A stretch of DNA of 9,587 bases, from the NCBI GenBank assembly GCA_946482635.1, contig CAMLSG010000209.1, forward strand, positions 1 through 9,587, in the 5' to 3' direction. The position numbers and the translations under genes were made by a program. The notes under the pieces are model-generated. The model saw only the letters and a program-made list of their open reading frames with translations, had not been told where the DNA came from and searched no databases. This DNA comes from an uncultured Duganella sp. (GTDB lineage Bacteria; Pseudomonadota; Gammaproteobacteria; Burkholderiales; Burkholderiaceae). Below are positions 1 to 6,641 of this stretch, piece by piece. Position 1 is the first letter of the stretch, and the number at the start of each line of letters is the position of its first letter.

Positions 1-824
1 ACTTCGTGCAGGCGCGACGGACGGAACTTGCCGGTCAGGTAGTCGATTGCGCCGCGTACTTCCAGCGCATTGCCGGCCCAAGGGGACAGCGACTCGTTCA
101 TATCGGTCAGCAAGGCCGACGTCAGCGTGCCCGCGCCATTGCCCACCTTGACGATGGATTCGGCCAGTTCAACCGATTTCTCATAGCTTGGCATGAAAGC
201 GCCGGAGCCGACTTTCACGTCCATCGCCAGCACGTCCAGGCCGGCGGCCAGCTTCTTCGACAGGATGGAGCCGGTGATCATGGCCACCGATTCCACGGTA
301 GCGGTAACGTCGCGGATCGAGTAGAAGCGCTTGTCCGATGGCGCCAGCGAGGAGGTCTGGCCAATGATGGCCACGCCGACATCCTTCACCACTTCACGGA
401 ACTTGTCGTTGGTCGGGACGGTGGAGTAGCCAGGGATGGAATCGAACTTGTCCAGCGTGCCGCCGGTGTGGCCCAGGCCGCGGCCCGAGATCATTGGAAC
501 GAAACCGCCGCAGGCCGCGATCATCGGGCCGAGCATCAGGGATACCACGTCGCCCACGCCGCCCGTGGAATGCTTGTCCATCACCGGACCTGGCAGGTTC
601 AGGGATTTCCAGTCCAGCACTTCGCCGGAATCGCGCATGGCCAGGGTGAACGCGACGCGCTCGTCCATGGTCATGTCGTTGAAGAAGACTGCCATCGCCA
701 GCGCGGCGATCTGGCCTTCGCTGACGCTGTTGTCGGTGATGCCTTTGACGAAGAATTGGATTTCTTCTTTGCTCAGCACACCGCCGTCGCGTTTTTTACG
801 GATGATTTCCTGGGGGAGGAACAT
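1..824 (-). CDS. deoA: Thymidine phosphorylase, C-terminus cut off by window edge
   Basis: DeoA reversibly phosphorolyses thymidine or deoxyuridine to the base plus 2-deoxyribose-1-phosphate in the cytoplasm, feeding DeoB and DeoC encoded upstream. The minus-strand reading from the ATG at 824 gives about 274 residues and runs off the left edge; the E. coli protein is about 440 residues, so roughly 60% is present. The protein starts [14 protein letters not shown] and is closely similar to E. coli DeoA as I recall it. The phosphate-binding KHSTGGVGD motif is at residues 84-92. The active-site residues known in the E. coli enzyme fall at the same numbers: His85, Arg171, Ser186 and Lys190. A purine-rich ribosome site (AAAGAGA, 831-837) precedes the ATG by 6 nt. 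The gene is last of those visible in the operon and is separated from the aldehyde dehydrogenase gene by a 126-bp gap that holds a palindromic repeat. Nothing suggests a defect within the visible part. Confidence 0.97.
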   Translation of the reverse strand, partial: MFLPQEIIRKKRDGGVLSKEEIQFFVKGITDNSVSEGQIAALAMAVFFNDMTMDERVAFTLAMRDSGEVLDWKSLNLPGPVMDKHSTGGVGDVVSLMLGPMIAACGGFVPMISGRGLGHTGGTLDKFDSIPGYSTVPTNDKFREVVKDVGVAIIGQTSSLAPSDKRFYSIRDVTATVESVAMITGSILSKKLAAGLDVLAMDVKVGSGAFMPSYEKSVELAESIVKVGNGAGTLTSALLTDMNESLSPWAGNALEVRGAIDYLTGKFRPSRLHE

Positions 825-849
825 TATTTATCTCTTTCTTTTTACTTCC

Positions 850-951
850 AAACCGGTAAACCGGTGTCCGACCCGCAGGGTCAGACACCAGGCCAGCGGC
901 TGCCGCGTATCGGTGTCAGACCCTATGGGTCTGACACCGGTTTACCGGTTT
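850..951 (-). repeat. Palindromic REPIN-like element, copy A
   Basis: This is a 102-bp dyad element between the aldehyde dehydrogenase stop and deoA. The outer arms are a perfect 19-bp inverted repeat: AAACCGGTAAACCGGTGTC at 850-868 and its complement at 933-951. Inside are two hairpins. One spans 863-889 (12-bp arms, one mismatch, GCA loop). The other spans 911-939 (13-bp perfect arms, TAT loop). A spacer of about 22 bp lies between them (890-911). The whole element can instead fold as one long hairpin, because each left half-site also pairs with a right half-site with single mismatches. A second copy lies at 5521-5624 in the opposite orientation, about 84% identical by hand alignment. No T-run follows the hairpins in the direction of transcription, so it is not a typical intrinsic terminator. 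The strand given is that of the copy whose spacer reads GATACGCGGC. The architecture of two inverted REP-like hairpins around a spacer resembles REPIN/BIME elements; the family assignment is inference. Confidence 0.88.
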
Positions 952-3338
952 TAGACGCCGTAAGGAATCCAGATATTCTTAACCTGCGAAGCATGCGCCA
1001 GCACCACGCGCCCGCCGGCCTGCGCGGTCGAGAACCAGTCGCGGCCCTTTGCGCCGCCAGTCCAGGTACGCTTCAGCGAACCAGCCGACAGCTTCTCCAC
1101 TTCCGCGCAACCGGCAGCAGACCCGTCGTGACGCCAGACAGCATCCACGTCCGCGTGCGAAGCCAGCGTGCGCGCCAGTTCATCAGCCGAACCGGTGACG
1201 ATATTGACCACGCCGCCCGGCAGGTCCGAAGTATCGAACACCTGGTACAGATCGGTCGCCGACAATGGATACGCCTCCGAAGGCACAGCCACCACACGGT
1301 TGCCAACAGCGATAGCCGGAGCCACCAGCGAGATAAAGCCCAGCAGCGGATTCTCGTTCGGGCACACGATGCCGATCACGCCAATCGCTTCATTCAGCGC
1401 CACGGTGATACCGTGCATTGGCGGCTGGTGCGCCAGGCCGTCGTACTTGTCAGCCCAGGCAGCCCAGTAGAACAGGCGCTCGATGGAAGCTTGCACTTCC
1501 TTCTCGGCGTTCTTGGTGCCGGTCTGCGCAGCGATACGCTCGGCGAATTCAGCGCCGCGGGCAGCCAGGTTTTCAGCGATGTAGTACAGCACTTGCGCGC
1601 GGTTGTGCGCGGTAGCCTTGGTCCAGCCGGTCGCCTTGTGTGCAGCTTCAACGGCGTTCCGGATGTCCTTGCGATTACCCTCGCCCACTTCGCCCAGGAA
1701 CTTGCCGTCGGCGCCATGGATGGCGCGCGAGTAGGCGCCGTCAGGACGGGCCTGCTTGCCGCCGATGTACAGCTTGGCGGTGCGGTCGACTGCGAACGGA
1801 TCGGCCGATGGCGCGAACTCGGATTCAGGCTTGGCAGGCTTCTTGAACGAAGGTGCGGCCGGACGCGCATCTTCCGACACTGGCACCAGGTATTCGAACA
1901 TGCCTTCGCGGCCGCCTTCACGGCCGTAGCCGGATTCCTTGTAGCCGCCGAAGCCGCACGCGGCGTCGAACTGGTTGGCGGTGTTGATCCATACGACGCC
2001 GGCCTTGATCTGCGGCGCCATGTCCAGCGCCAGCGAGATGTTCTCGGTCCACACGCAGGAAGCCAGGCCATACACGGTGTTGTTGGCCAGTTGTACCGCT
2101 TCTGCAGGAGTACGGAAGCTCATCGCAACCAGCACCGGGCCAAAGATTTCAGCTTGCGCCACTGCGGCGGAAGTCGACGCGCCGGTGATCAGGGTTGGCG
2201 GGAACCACGAGCCGGTGGCCGGCAGTTCGCAGCCGGCCGGCTGGTACACCTCGCAGCCTTCGGCACGGGCGGAATCCACCAGGCCTGCGATACGCTGGCG
2301 CTGGATCGGATCGACCAGGGCGCCGATGTCCATCGATTTGTCCAGTGGGGAACCCAGGCGCAGGTTGTCCATGCGCGCTTTCAGCTTCTTCAGGAAACGG
2401 TCCTGCACGGATTCCTGCACCAGCAGGCGGGAACCGGCGCAGCAGACCTGGCCCTGGTTGAACCAGATCGAATCGACCAGGCCTTCCACCGCAGCGTCCA
2501 GGTCGGCGTCCTCGAAGACGATGAACGGCGACTTGCCGCCCAGTTCCAGCGACAGCTTCTTGCCGGTGCCGGCGGTGGCTTCGCGGATGATGCGGCCAAC
2601 TTCGGTGGAACCGGTGAAGGCCAGCTTGTCGATGCCCTGGTGGCCCACGATGGCTTCGCCGGTGCGGCCGTCGCCGGTCACGATGTTCACGACACCGGCA
2701 GGCACGCCAGCCTGCTGGCAGATCTCGGCGAACAGCATCGCGGTCAGCGGCGTGAATTCAGCCGGTTTGAAGACGATGGTGTTGCCTGCGGCCAGCGCAG
2801 GAGCGATCTTCCATGCCAGCATCAGCAGCGGGAAGTTCCACGGCACGATCTGGCCGACCACGCCCACGGCACGGTGGCCAGGGAATTCTTCGTCCAGCAG
2901 TTGCGCCCAGCCGGCGTGGTAGTAGAAGTGGCGTGCCACCAGCGGCAGGTCGGCATCGCGGGTTTCGCGGATGGTCTTGCCGTTGTCCAGGGTTTCCAGC
3001 ACGGCGAACAGGCGCGCATGCTTTTGCATCAGGCGCGCGATCGCGTACATGATCCTGGCGCGGCCATGGCCGCCCAGTGCCTGCCAGCCCGGCAGCGCCT
3101 TGCGTGCCGCGGTGACTGCGCGCGCCACGTCGACAGCGGTAGCCTGGGTCAGTTCAGCCAGTTGCGAGCCATCGGCAGGGTTGTAGCAGGCGAAGGTTTC
3201 GCCCGGCTCGGTCCACTGGTTGTCGATAAACAGGCCGAACTTGCGGGAGCGCTGCTCCAGCCACGCTTGCGCTTCTTTCTGGCTTTCTGGTGCAGGGCCG
3301 TAGTCCATGGTGTTGAGGATCTCGTTAATAGTTGGCAT
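951..3338 (-). CDS. Two-domain aldehyde dehydrogenase, ALDH16 type
   Basis: A 795-residue protein with two aldehyde dehydrogenase domains. The N-terminal one (about 35-485) is complete. It has oxyanion Asn168 in PWNFP, the cofactor-site KPAE (191-194), FTGSTEVG (241-248), general-base Glu265 in LELGGKSP, nucleophile Cys299 in FNQGQVCCAG, and EIFGPV (398-403). After a charged, proline-rich linker (about 488-518) comes a shorter ALDH-like domain (about 520-795). It keeps fold motifs (CPNENPLLGF, 659-668; GGVVNIVTGS, 708-717) but has no GQxC active site. This layout matches ALDH16, in which bacterial members have an active first domain and a non-catalytic second one. Its place directly behind deoC (12 bp gap) suggests that it oxidises the acetaldehyde made by DeoC to acetate using NAD(P). 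The general-base Glu argues for hydrolytic rather than CoA-acylating chemistry. The substrate is inferred. The start ATG at 3338 follows an AAGAAG ribosome site; the stop codon's third base is also the first base of repeat copy A. Confidence 0.93.
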   Translation of the reverse strand: MPTINEILNTMDYGPAPESQKEAQAWLEQRSRKFGLFIDNQWTEPGETFACYNPADGSQLAELTQATAVDVARAVTAARKALPGWQALGGHGRARIMYAIARLMQKHARLFAVLETLDNGKTIRETRDADLPLVARHFYYHAGWAQLLDEEFPGHRAVGVVGQIVPWNFPLLMLAWKIAPALAAGNTIVFKPAEFTPLTAMLFAEICQQAGVPAGVVNIVTGDGRTGEAIVGHQGIDKLAFTGSTEVGRIIREATAGTGKKLSLELGGKSPFIVFEDADLDAAVEGLVDSIWFNQGQVCCAGSRLLVQESVQDRFLKKLKARMDNLRLGSPLDKSMDIGALVDPIQRQRIAGLVDSARAEGCEVYQPAGCELPATGSWFPPTLITGASTSAAVAQAEIFGPVLVAMSFRTPAEAVQLANNTVYGLASCVWTENISLALDMAPQIKAGVVWINTANQFDAACGFGGYKESGYGREGGREGMFEYLVPVSEDARPAAPSFKKPAKPESEFAPSADPFAVDRTAKLYIGGKQARPDGAYSRAIHGADGKFLGEVGEGNRKDIRNAVEAAHKATGWTKATAHNRAQVLYYIAENLAARGAEFAERIAAQTGTKNAEKEVQASIERLFYWAAWADKYDGLAHQPPMHGITVALNEAIGVIGIVCPNENPLLGFISLVAPAIAVGNRVVAVPSEAYPLSATDLYQVFDTSDLPGGVVNIVTGSADELARTLASHADVDAVWRHDGSAAGCAEVEKLSAGSLKRTWTGGAKGRDWFSTAQAGGRVVLAHASQVKNIWIPYGV

Positions 3339-3350
3339 GGCGGTGTCTTC

Positions 3351-4313
3351 TTATGGTTGCGCGTGGCGATGGGCGGCGGAGTAGGCGCCGGTCACATGGT
3401 GCTCCAGCTGGCGCTCGATGTCGGTCAGCAGGGACGAAGCACCGATACGGAACAGGTGCGGCTCCAGCCATTCATTGCCCAGTTCTTCCTTCATCACGGT
3501 CATGTATTGCAGCGCGGCCTTGGCGGTGCCGACGCCGCCTGCCGGCTTGTAGCCCACCTTGAAGCCGGTGCGCTCATAGTATTCGCGGATAGCGCGCACC
3601 ATCACCAGCGACACAGGGATGGTGGCGTTGACGCCTTCCTTGCCGGTCGAGGTCTTGATGAAGTCAGCCCCTGCCATCATGCAGACCCACGATGCCTTCG
3701 CCACGTTTTCCAGCGTCACCAGGTCGCCGGTTGCCAGGATGGCCTTCACGTGCGATTCGCCGCAAGCCTTGCGGTAAGCCAGCATTTCATCGTACAGCGC
3801 TTGCCAGTTGCCGGTCAGGACGTGCTGGCGGGTGATGACGATGTCGATCTCTTTCGCGCCGGCCGCGACGGACAGCTCCACTTCGCGTACCTTGGTTTCC
3901 ATGCTGGTCAGGCCAGCCGGGAAGCCGGTCGACACGGCAGCGATAGGCAGGCGGCCTTTCAGCACTGCGTCGGCGTGCTGGATCATTTCGTGGTACACGC
4001 AGACTGCGCCGGTCATCAAATTGCGTTCCTGCAGGCCAAGTGCCTCCACCAGGTCCTGGCGCAGCGGGCGCATGGCCTTCATGCACAGGCGCTCGACGCG
4101 GCCCGGGGTATCGTCGCCAGCCAGCGTGGTCAGGTCGATCAGTTCGATCGCCTTCACCAGCCAGGCGGCCTGGTACTCTTTCTTCACGGTGCGGCGGTTT
4201 GCCAGCGATGCGGCGCGGCGGTCCGCGGCGGCCTTGTTCACGTGGATGTGATTCAGCCAGCCCAGGTCGAGGCCAATGGCCTCGTTGCGCTTGAAGTTCT
4301 CGATAGTGGTCAT
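3351..4313 (-). CDS. deoC: Deoxyribose-phosphate aldolase, long human-like form
   Basis: A class I aldolase that cleaves 2-deoxyribose-5-phosphate to glyceraldehyde-3-phosphate and acetaldehyde in the cytoplasm. The protein is 320 residues (MTTIENFKRNEAIGLDLGWL...), longer than the 259 of E. coli DeoC and close to the 318 of human DERA, which it resembles in motifs such as EIDIVITRQHVLTGNW. The Schiff-base lysine is Lys220 in GADFIKTSTGK. The second catalytic lysine is Lys256 in VGYKPAGGV, and the catalytic aspartate is probably Asp157 in EIDIVI. The reading frame extends 66 codons further upstream, but that part lies inside deoB, and family similarity begins at the ATG at 4313. That ATG overlaps the deoB stop in an ATGA arrangement (4310-4313) and has no clear Shine-Dalgarno sequence in front, which suggests translational coupling to deoB. 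The product acetaldehyde is probably taken by the aldehyde dehydrogenase encoded 12 bp downstream. Confidence 0.96.
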   Translation of the reverse strand: MTTIENFKRNEAIGLDLGWLNHIHVNKAAADRRAASLANRRTVKKEYQAAWLVKAIELIDLTTLAGDDTPGRVERLCMKAMRPLRQDLVEALGLQERNLMTGAVCVYHEMIQHADAVLKGRLPIAAVSTGFPAGLTSMETKVREVELSVAAGAKEIDIVITRQHVLTGNWQALYDEMLAYRKACGESHVKAILATGDLVTLENVAKASWVCMMAGADFIKTSTGKEGVNATIPVSLVMVRAIREYYERTGFKVGYKPAGGVGTAKAALQYMTVMKEELGNEWLEPHLFRIGASSLLTDIERQLEHHVTGAYSAAHRHAQP

Positions 4314-5503
4314 AAGAGGTTGGTTCCGTTGGAAAGAGGTTTCACGCCCAGGTGATGCGCGATGGTCTGGCCGATGTCGGAGAAGGTCTCGGAAATGCCG
4401 AGCGATTGTGGCTTCACGTTCGGGCCGAAGAACAGCACAGGAATATGTTCGCGGGTATGGTCGGAGCCTGGTGCGGTCGGATCGCAGCCGTGGTCGGCGG
4501 TGATCACGCACAGGTCGCCATCCTTCAAGCGGGAGATGAATTCCGGCAGGCGCGCATCCAGCTCGTGCAGCGCGTTCGAATAGCCGGCAACATCGCGGCG
4601 ATGGCCGAAATGCATGTCGAAGTCGACGAAGTTGACGAAGGTCAGCGACTTGTCGCCCGCCTCCGCCTCTGCCTCCAGCAGCTTGTCGAACAGCGCCATA
4701 TTGTCCGGGCCTTTCAGCACGCGGCTCACGCCTTGCGCGGCGTAGATATCGCTGATCTTGCCGAGCGCGATCACCTCGCCGCCTTCGTTCTTCACGTGGT
4801 CCAGCAGGGTTGGCGCGCTTGGCGGCACGGCGTAGTCGTGGCGGTTGGCGGTGCGCTTGTAGTCGCCGTTGGCGCCCACGAAAGGACGGGCGATGATGCG
4901 GCCGATGTTGTACGGCTTGACCAGCTCATAGGCCTTTTCGCACATATCGTACAGGCGCTCCAGGCCGAAGTGCTCTTCGTGGCATGCGATCTGCAGCACG
5001 GAGTCGGCGGAGGTGTACAGGATAGGTTTGCCGGTCGCGACGTGCTCGTCACCCAGCTCGTTGATGATGGTGGTGCCGGAGGCGTGGCAGTTGCCCAGGA
5101 AGCCGGGCACGCCGGTCAGTTCCTGCAGCTTGTCGGTCAGCTCTTTCGGGAAGGACGGCACTTCCTTCGGGAAGTAGCCCCAGTCGAACAGCACCGGCAC
5201 GCCGGCGATTTCCCAGTGGCCGGACTGGGTGTCCTTGCCGGTGGATTGTTCGCGCGCTGCGCCGTAAGCGCCGGTAAAGCCGTCGCGCTTGGCGAAGCCG
5301 GCAGCCCACTCGCCCGACGCGGTATGCGCGGCGGCGGCCAGGCCTAGGCCTTCCATGATTGGCAGGGACATTGGCTTGCCTTCGTTGGCTGCCCATTTGG
5401 CGATGTGGCCAAAGGTGTTGCAGGCCTGGTCGCCGTACTTGGAAGCGTCCGGCGTTGCGCCGAGGCCGAAGGAGTCTAACAACAGGATGAAGGCGCGGGA
5501 CAT
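4310..5503 (-). CDS. deoB: Phosphopentomutase
   Basis: DeoB interconverts (deoxy)ribose-1-phosphate and (deoxy)ribose-5-phosphate, linking the nucleoside phosphorylases to DeoC. The 397-residue protein belongs to the alkaline phosphatase superfamily and has its di-metal site: Asp10 in LLLDSFG, Asp296 and His301 in DFDMHFGHRRD, Asp337-His338 in TADHGCDPT, and His349 in DHTREHIP. Thr92 in GKDTQSGHWE is the expected phospho-acceptor threonine, and YTSADSV (163-169) contains a conserved substrate-site Asp. Residue numbers are my count; the assignments follow the Bacillus cereus enzyme. The start at 5503 (MSRAFILLLDS) matches the family and has a GAGAGG-type ribosome site about 5 nt upstream. A longer in-frame start at 5530 is rejected because it would lie in the edge of the palindromic repeat. 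The last codon and stop overlap deoC by 4 bp. Confidence 0.97.
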   Translation of the reverse strand: MSRAFILLLDSFGLGATPDASKYGDQACNTFGHIAKWAANEGKPMSLPIMEGLGLAAAAHTASGEWAAGFAKRDGFTGAYGAAREQSTGKDTQSGHWEIAGVPVLFDWGYFPKEVPSFPKELTDKLQELTGVPGFLGNCHASGTTIINELGDEHVATGKPILYTSADSVLQIACHEEHFGLERLYDMCEKAYELVKPYNIGRIIARPFVGANGDYKRTANRHDYAVPPSAPTLLDHVKNEGGEVIALGKISDIYAAQGVSRVLKGPDNMALFDKLLEAEAEAGDKSLTFVNFVDFDMHFGHRRDVAGYSNALHELDARLPEFISRLKDGDLCVITADHGCDPTAPGSDHTREHIPVLFFGPNVKPQSLGISETFSDIGQTIAHHLGVKPLSNGTNLL

Positions 5504-5520
5504 TTTTGCCTCTCTATTCA

Positions 5521-5624
5521 AAACCATCAAAGCGGTGTCTGACCCGCGGGGTCAGACACCCGATACGCGGCGGCCGCAGGCCAAGGTGCCTGACCCTGCG
5601 GGTCAGACACCGGGTTACCGGTTT
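5521..5624 (+). repeat. Palindromic REPIN-like element, copy B
   Basis: A 104-bp element filling almost the whole gap between the purine nucleoside phosphorylase gene and deoB. Hairpin 1 spans 5534-5560 (12-bp perfect arms GGTGTCTGACCC/GGGTCAGACACC, GCG loop). Hairpin 2 spans 5585-5611 (12-bp arms with one mismatch, TGC loop). The spacer between them (about 5561-5584) contains GATACGCGGC and GGCC and matches the spacer of copy A at 850-951 after reverse complementing, so the two copies are inverted relative to each other. The outer arms are less perfect than in copy A: the end near the phosphorylase stop keeps AAACCGGTAA, while the deoB-side end has diverged. Compared with copy A, one base pair in a hairpin changed from A:T to T:A on both arms, which keeps pairing intact. 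No T-run marks a terminator in the transcribed direction. Confidence 0.88.
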
Positions 5625-6463
5625 CAGGCCTTAGGAGCCTTGGCCACATTCTCCAGGAACGCCAGGATCAGCTTGATCAGCGATTCCGCGCCCACAGCCG
5701 CATACTTCAGCGTCTGCTCGTGCGACAGCGGGAACGGCGACAGCCCTTCAGCCAGGTTGGTAACAACAGAAACGCCAACCACCTTCAGCCCGCAGTGACG
5801 CGCCGACACCACTTCCGGCACCACCGACATGCCGACAACATCAGCACCCAGCGTCTTGAACGCGCGGATTTCCGCAGGGGTTTCAAAGTTCGGGCCTGGG
5901 TAAGCGATGTATACGCCTTCATGCAGGGTGATCGACTTGTCCGCAGCGGTCGACTGCAGCAGCTTGCGCAGGTCCGCATCGTAGGCATTGGCCATCGAGA
6001 AGAAGCGTGGGCCGAAACGCTCGTCGTTCGGGCCAACCATCGGGGTGCCAGGCAGGAAGTTGATATGGTCGTTCAGCGCCACCAGGGAACCAGCGTCCAC
6101 CTCAGTGCGCAGCGAACCCGCCGCATTGGTCACGAACAGCATCTCGCAGCCCAGCAGCTTGATGGTGCGCACGGCGGAAGTCATCACCGCAGGGCCGTAG
6201 CCTTCGTAGAAGTGGCCGCGGCCCTTCAGGCAGACAACCTGCACGCCAGCCAGCGTGCCCAGTACCAGCTGGCCCGCGTGGCCATGCACGGTGGAGATCG
6301 GGAAACCTGGCAGTTCGTCGAAGGAGATCGACACTGCATCGGTCATCTGTTCGGCCAGCACGCCCAGGCCGGAGCCCAGGATCATTGCAACGCGTGGCTG
6401 GAAATTGGCCGGCATGCGAGCACGGATGATGGCGGCTGCCTGGAATGGGGTATTGGAAGACAT
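5624..6463 (-). CDS. xapA: Purine nucleoside phosphorylase, XapA/PNP-II type
   Basis: Phosphorolyses purine (deoxy)nucleosides to the base and (deoxy)ribose-1-phosphate. At 279 residues it belongs to the trimeric PNP family, not the hexameric DeoD family. It shows ILGSGLG (28-34, phosphate-binding Ser31), HGHAG (60-64), GRGHFYEG (81-88), YPGPNFET (188-195, Glu194 at the base site), GMSVVPE (211-217) and VTNLAEG (234-240, Asn236). The sequence is very close to E. coli XapA (xanthosine phosphorylase, PNP-II) as I recall it, including the Tyr of YPGPNFET that has been linked to xanthosine recognition and is absent from human PNP. It may therefore accept xanthosine as well as inosine and guanosine; this is inference. 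The start ATG at 6463 has a clear GAGGA ribosome site 5 nt upstream. It is the first gene of the leftward operon and is followed by repeat copy B, which begins inside its TGA stop codon. A plain punA-type enzyme without xanthosine activity is the alternative. Confidence 0.93.
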   Translation of the reverse strand: MSSNTPFQAAAIIRARMPANFQPRVAMILGSGLGVLAEQMTDAVSISFDELPGFPISTVHGHAGQLVLGTLAGVQVVCLKGRGHFYEGYGPAVMTSAVRTIKLLGCEMLFVTNAAGSLRTEVDAGSLVALNDHINFLPGTPMVGPNDERFGPRFFSMANAYDADLRKLLQSTAADKSITLHEGVYIAYPGPNFETPAEIRAFKTLGADVVGMSVVPEVVSARHCGLKVVGVSVVTNLAEGLSPFPLSHEQTLKYAAVGAESLIKLILAFLENVAKAPKA

Positions 6464-6591
6464 GGAGTTCCTCGTTTTTATATCTTTAGGTGAGCTGGCC
6501 AGAACAGGCCCTTTGAACGTACCACGACACTATGCATCATCGTCTATATGTATGGCAAATACCATTTTTCTTTGTCATTTATATGCGGGCG

Positions 6592-6614
6592 CTATAAATA
6601 TGGGTTTATTATAG
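6592..6614. promoter_or_regulatory. Dyad CTATAA-N11-TTATAG, possible operator
   Basis: A 23-bp inverted repeat with 6-bp perfect ends (CTATAA at 6592-6597, TTATAG at 6609-6614) and partial symmetry further in. It overlaps the perfect TATAAT -10 element of the candidate leftward promoter, so a protein bound here would affect that operon. The symmetry may partly reflect A/T-rich promoter sequence by chance, and no regulator can be assigned. Confidence 0.35.
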
Positions 6615-6634
6615 GAGCGGCTTCCGTTTGACAT
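6608..6634 (-). promoter_or_regulatory. Candidate promoter of the leftward deo-type operon
   Basis: On the minus strand a perfect TATAAT lies at 6608-6613, about 145 bp upstream of the phosphorylase ATG. No good -35 sits at 16-18 bp; the best nearby hexamer is ATGTCA (6629-6634) at 15 bp. This is the pattern of a promoter that needs an activator. Its -35 area overlaps the -35 of the rightward promoter. An alternative closer to the gene is TTGCCA (6553-6558) with CATAGT (6529-6534) at 18-bp spacing. I cannot decide between them from sequence alone. Confidence 0.4.
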
Positions 6635-6641
6635 GGAACGG
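6624..6641. promoter_or_regulatory. Dyad CCGTT-N8-AACGG over the -35 region
   Basis: A hyphenated inverted repeat (CCGTT at 6624-6628, AACGG at 6637-6641) centred on the TTGACA -35 box of the rightward promoter and on the -35 area of the leftward one. It is positioned to control both operons. The LysR-type regulator encoded at the end of the right operon is a possible ligand, but the spacing is not the classic T-N11-A form, so the assignment is speculative. Confidence 0.35.

Noticed and set aside
863..939. The hairpins of the repeats as intrinsic terminators inside the operon
   Set aside because: The stems are strong, but no T-run follows on the transcribed strand and operon genes continue in the same direction, so a terminator call is not supported. 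An effect on mRNA stability is still possible.
850..951. A CRISPR array based on repeated palindromic units
   Set aside because: There are only two units per locus, in inverted not direct orientation, the spacer is conserved between loci, and no cas genes are present.
6..4355. A plus-strand reading frame of about 1450 codons antisense to deoA, the dehydrogenase gene and deoC
   Set aside because: It lies opposite three well-supported genes, runs through the intergenic repeat, has no recognisable domain, and is rich in His, Gln, Arg and Ala as expected from the complement of GC-rich codons. Long antisense frames are common at this base composition.
4314..4511. Upstream extension of deoC by 66 codons
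   Set aside because: The extension lies inside the deoB coding sequence; family similarity begins at the ATG at 4313.
4352..5347. A plus-strand reading frame of about 330 codons opposite deoB
   Set aside because: Antisense to a complete phosphopentomutase gene; no ribosome site or domain seen.
5504..5530. Upstream in-frame start for deoB adding nine residues
   Set aside because: It falls within the edge of the palindromic repeat, has no good ribosome site, and the family begins at MxRAFI, which matches the ATG at 5503.
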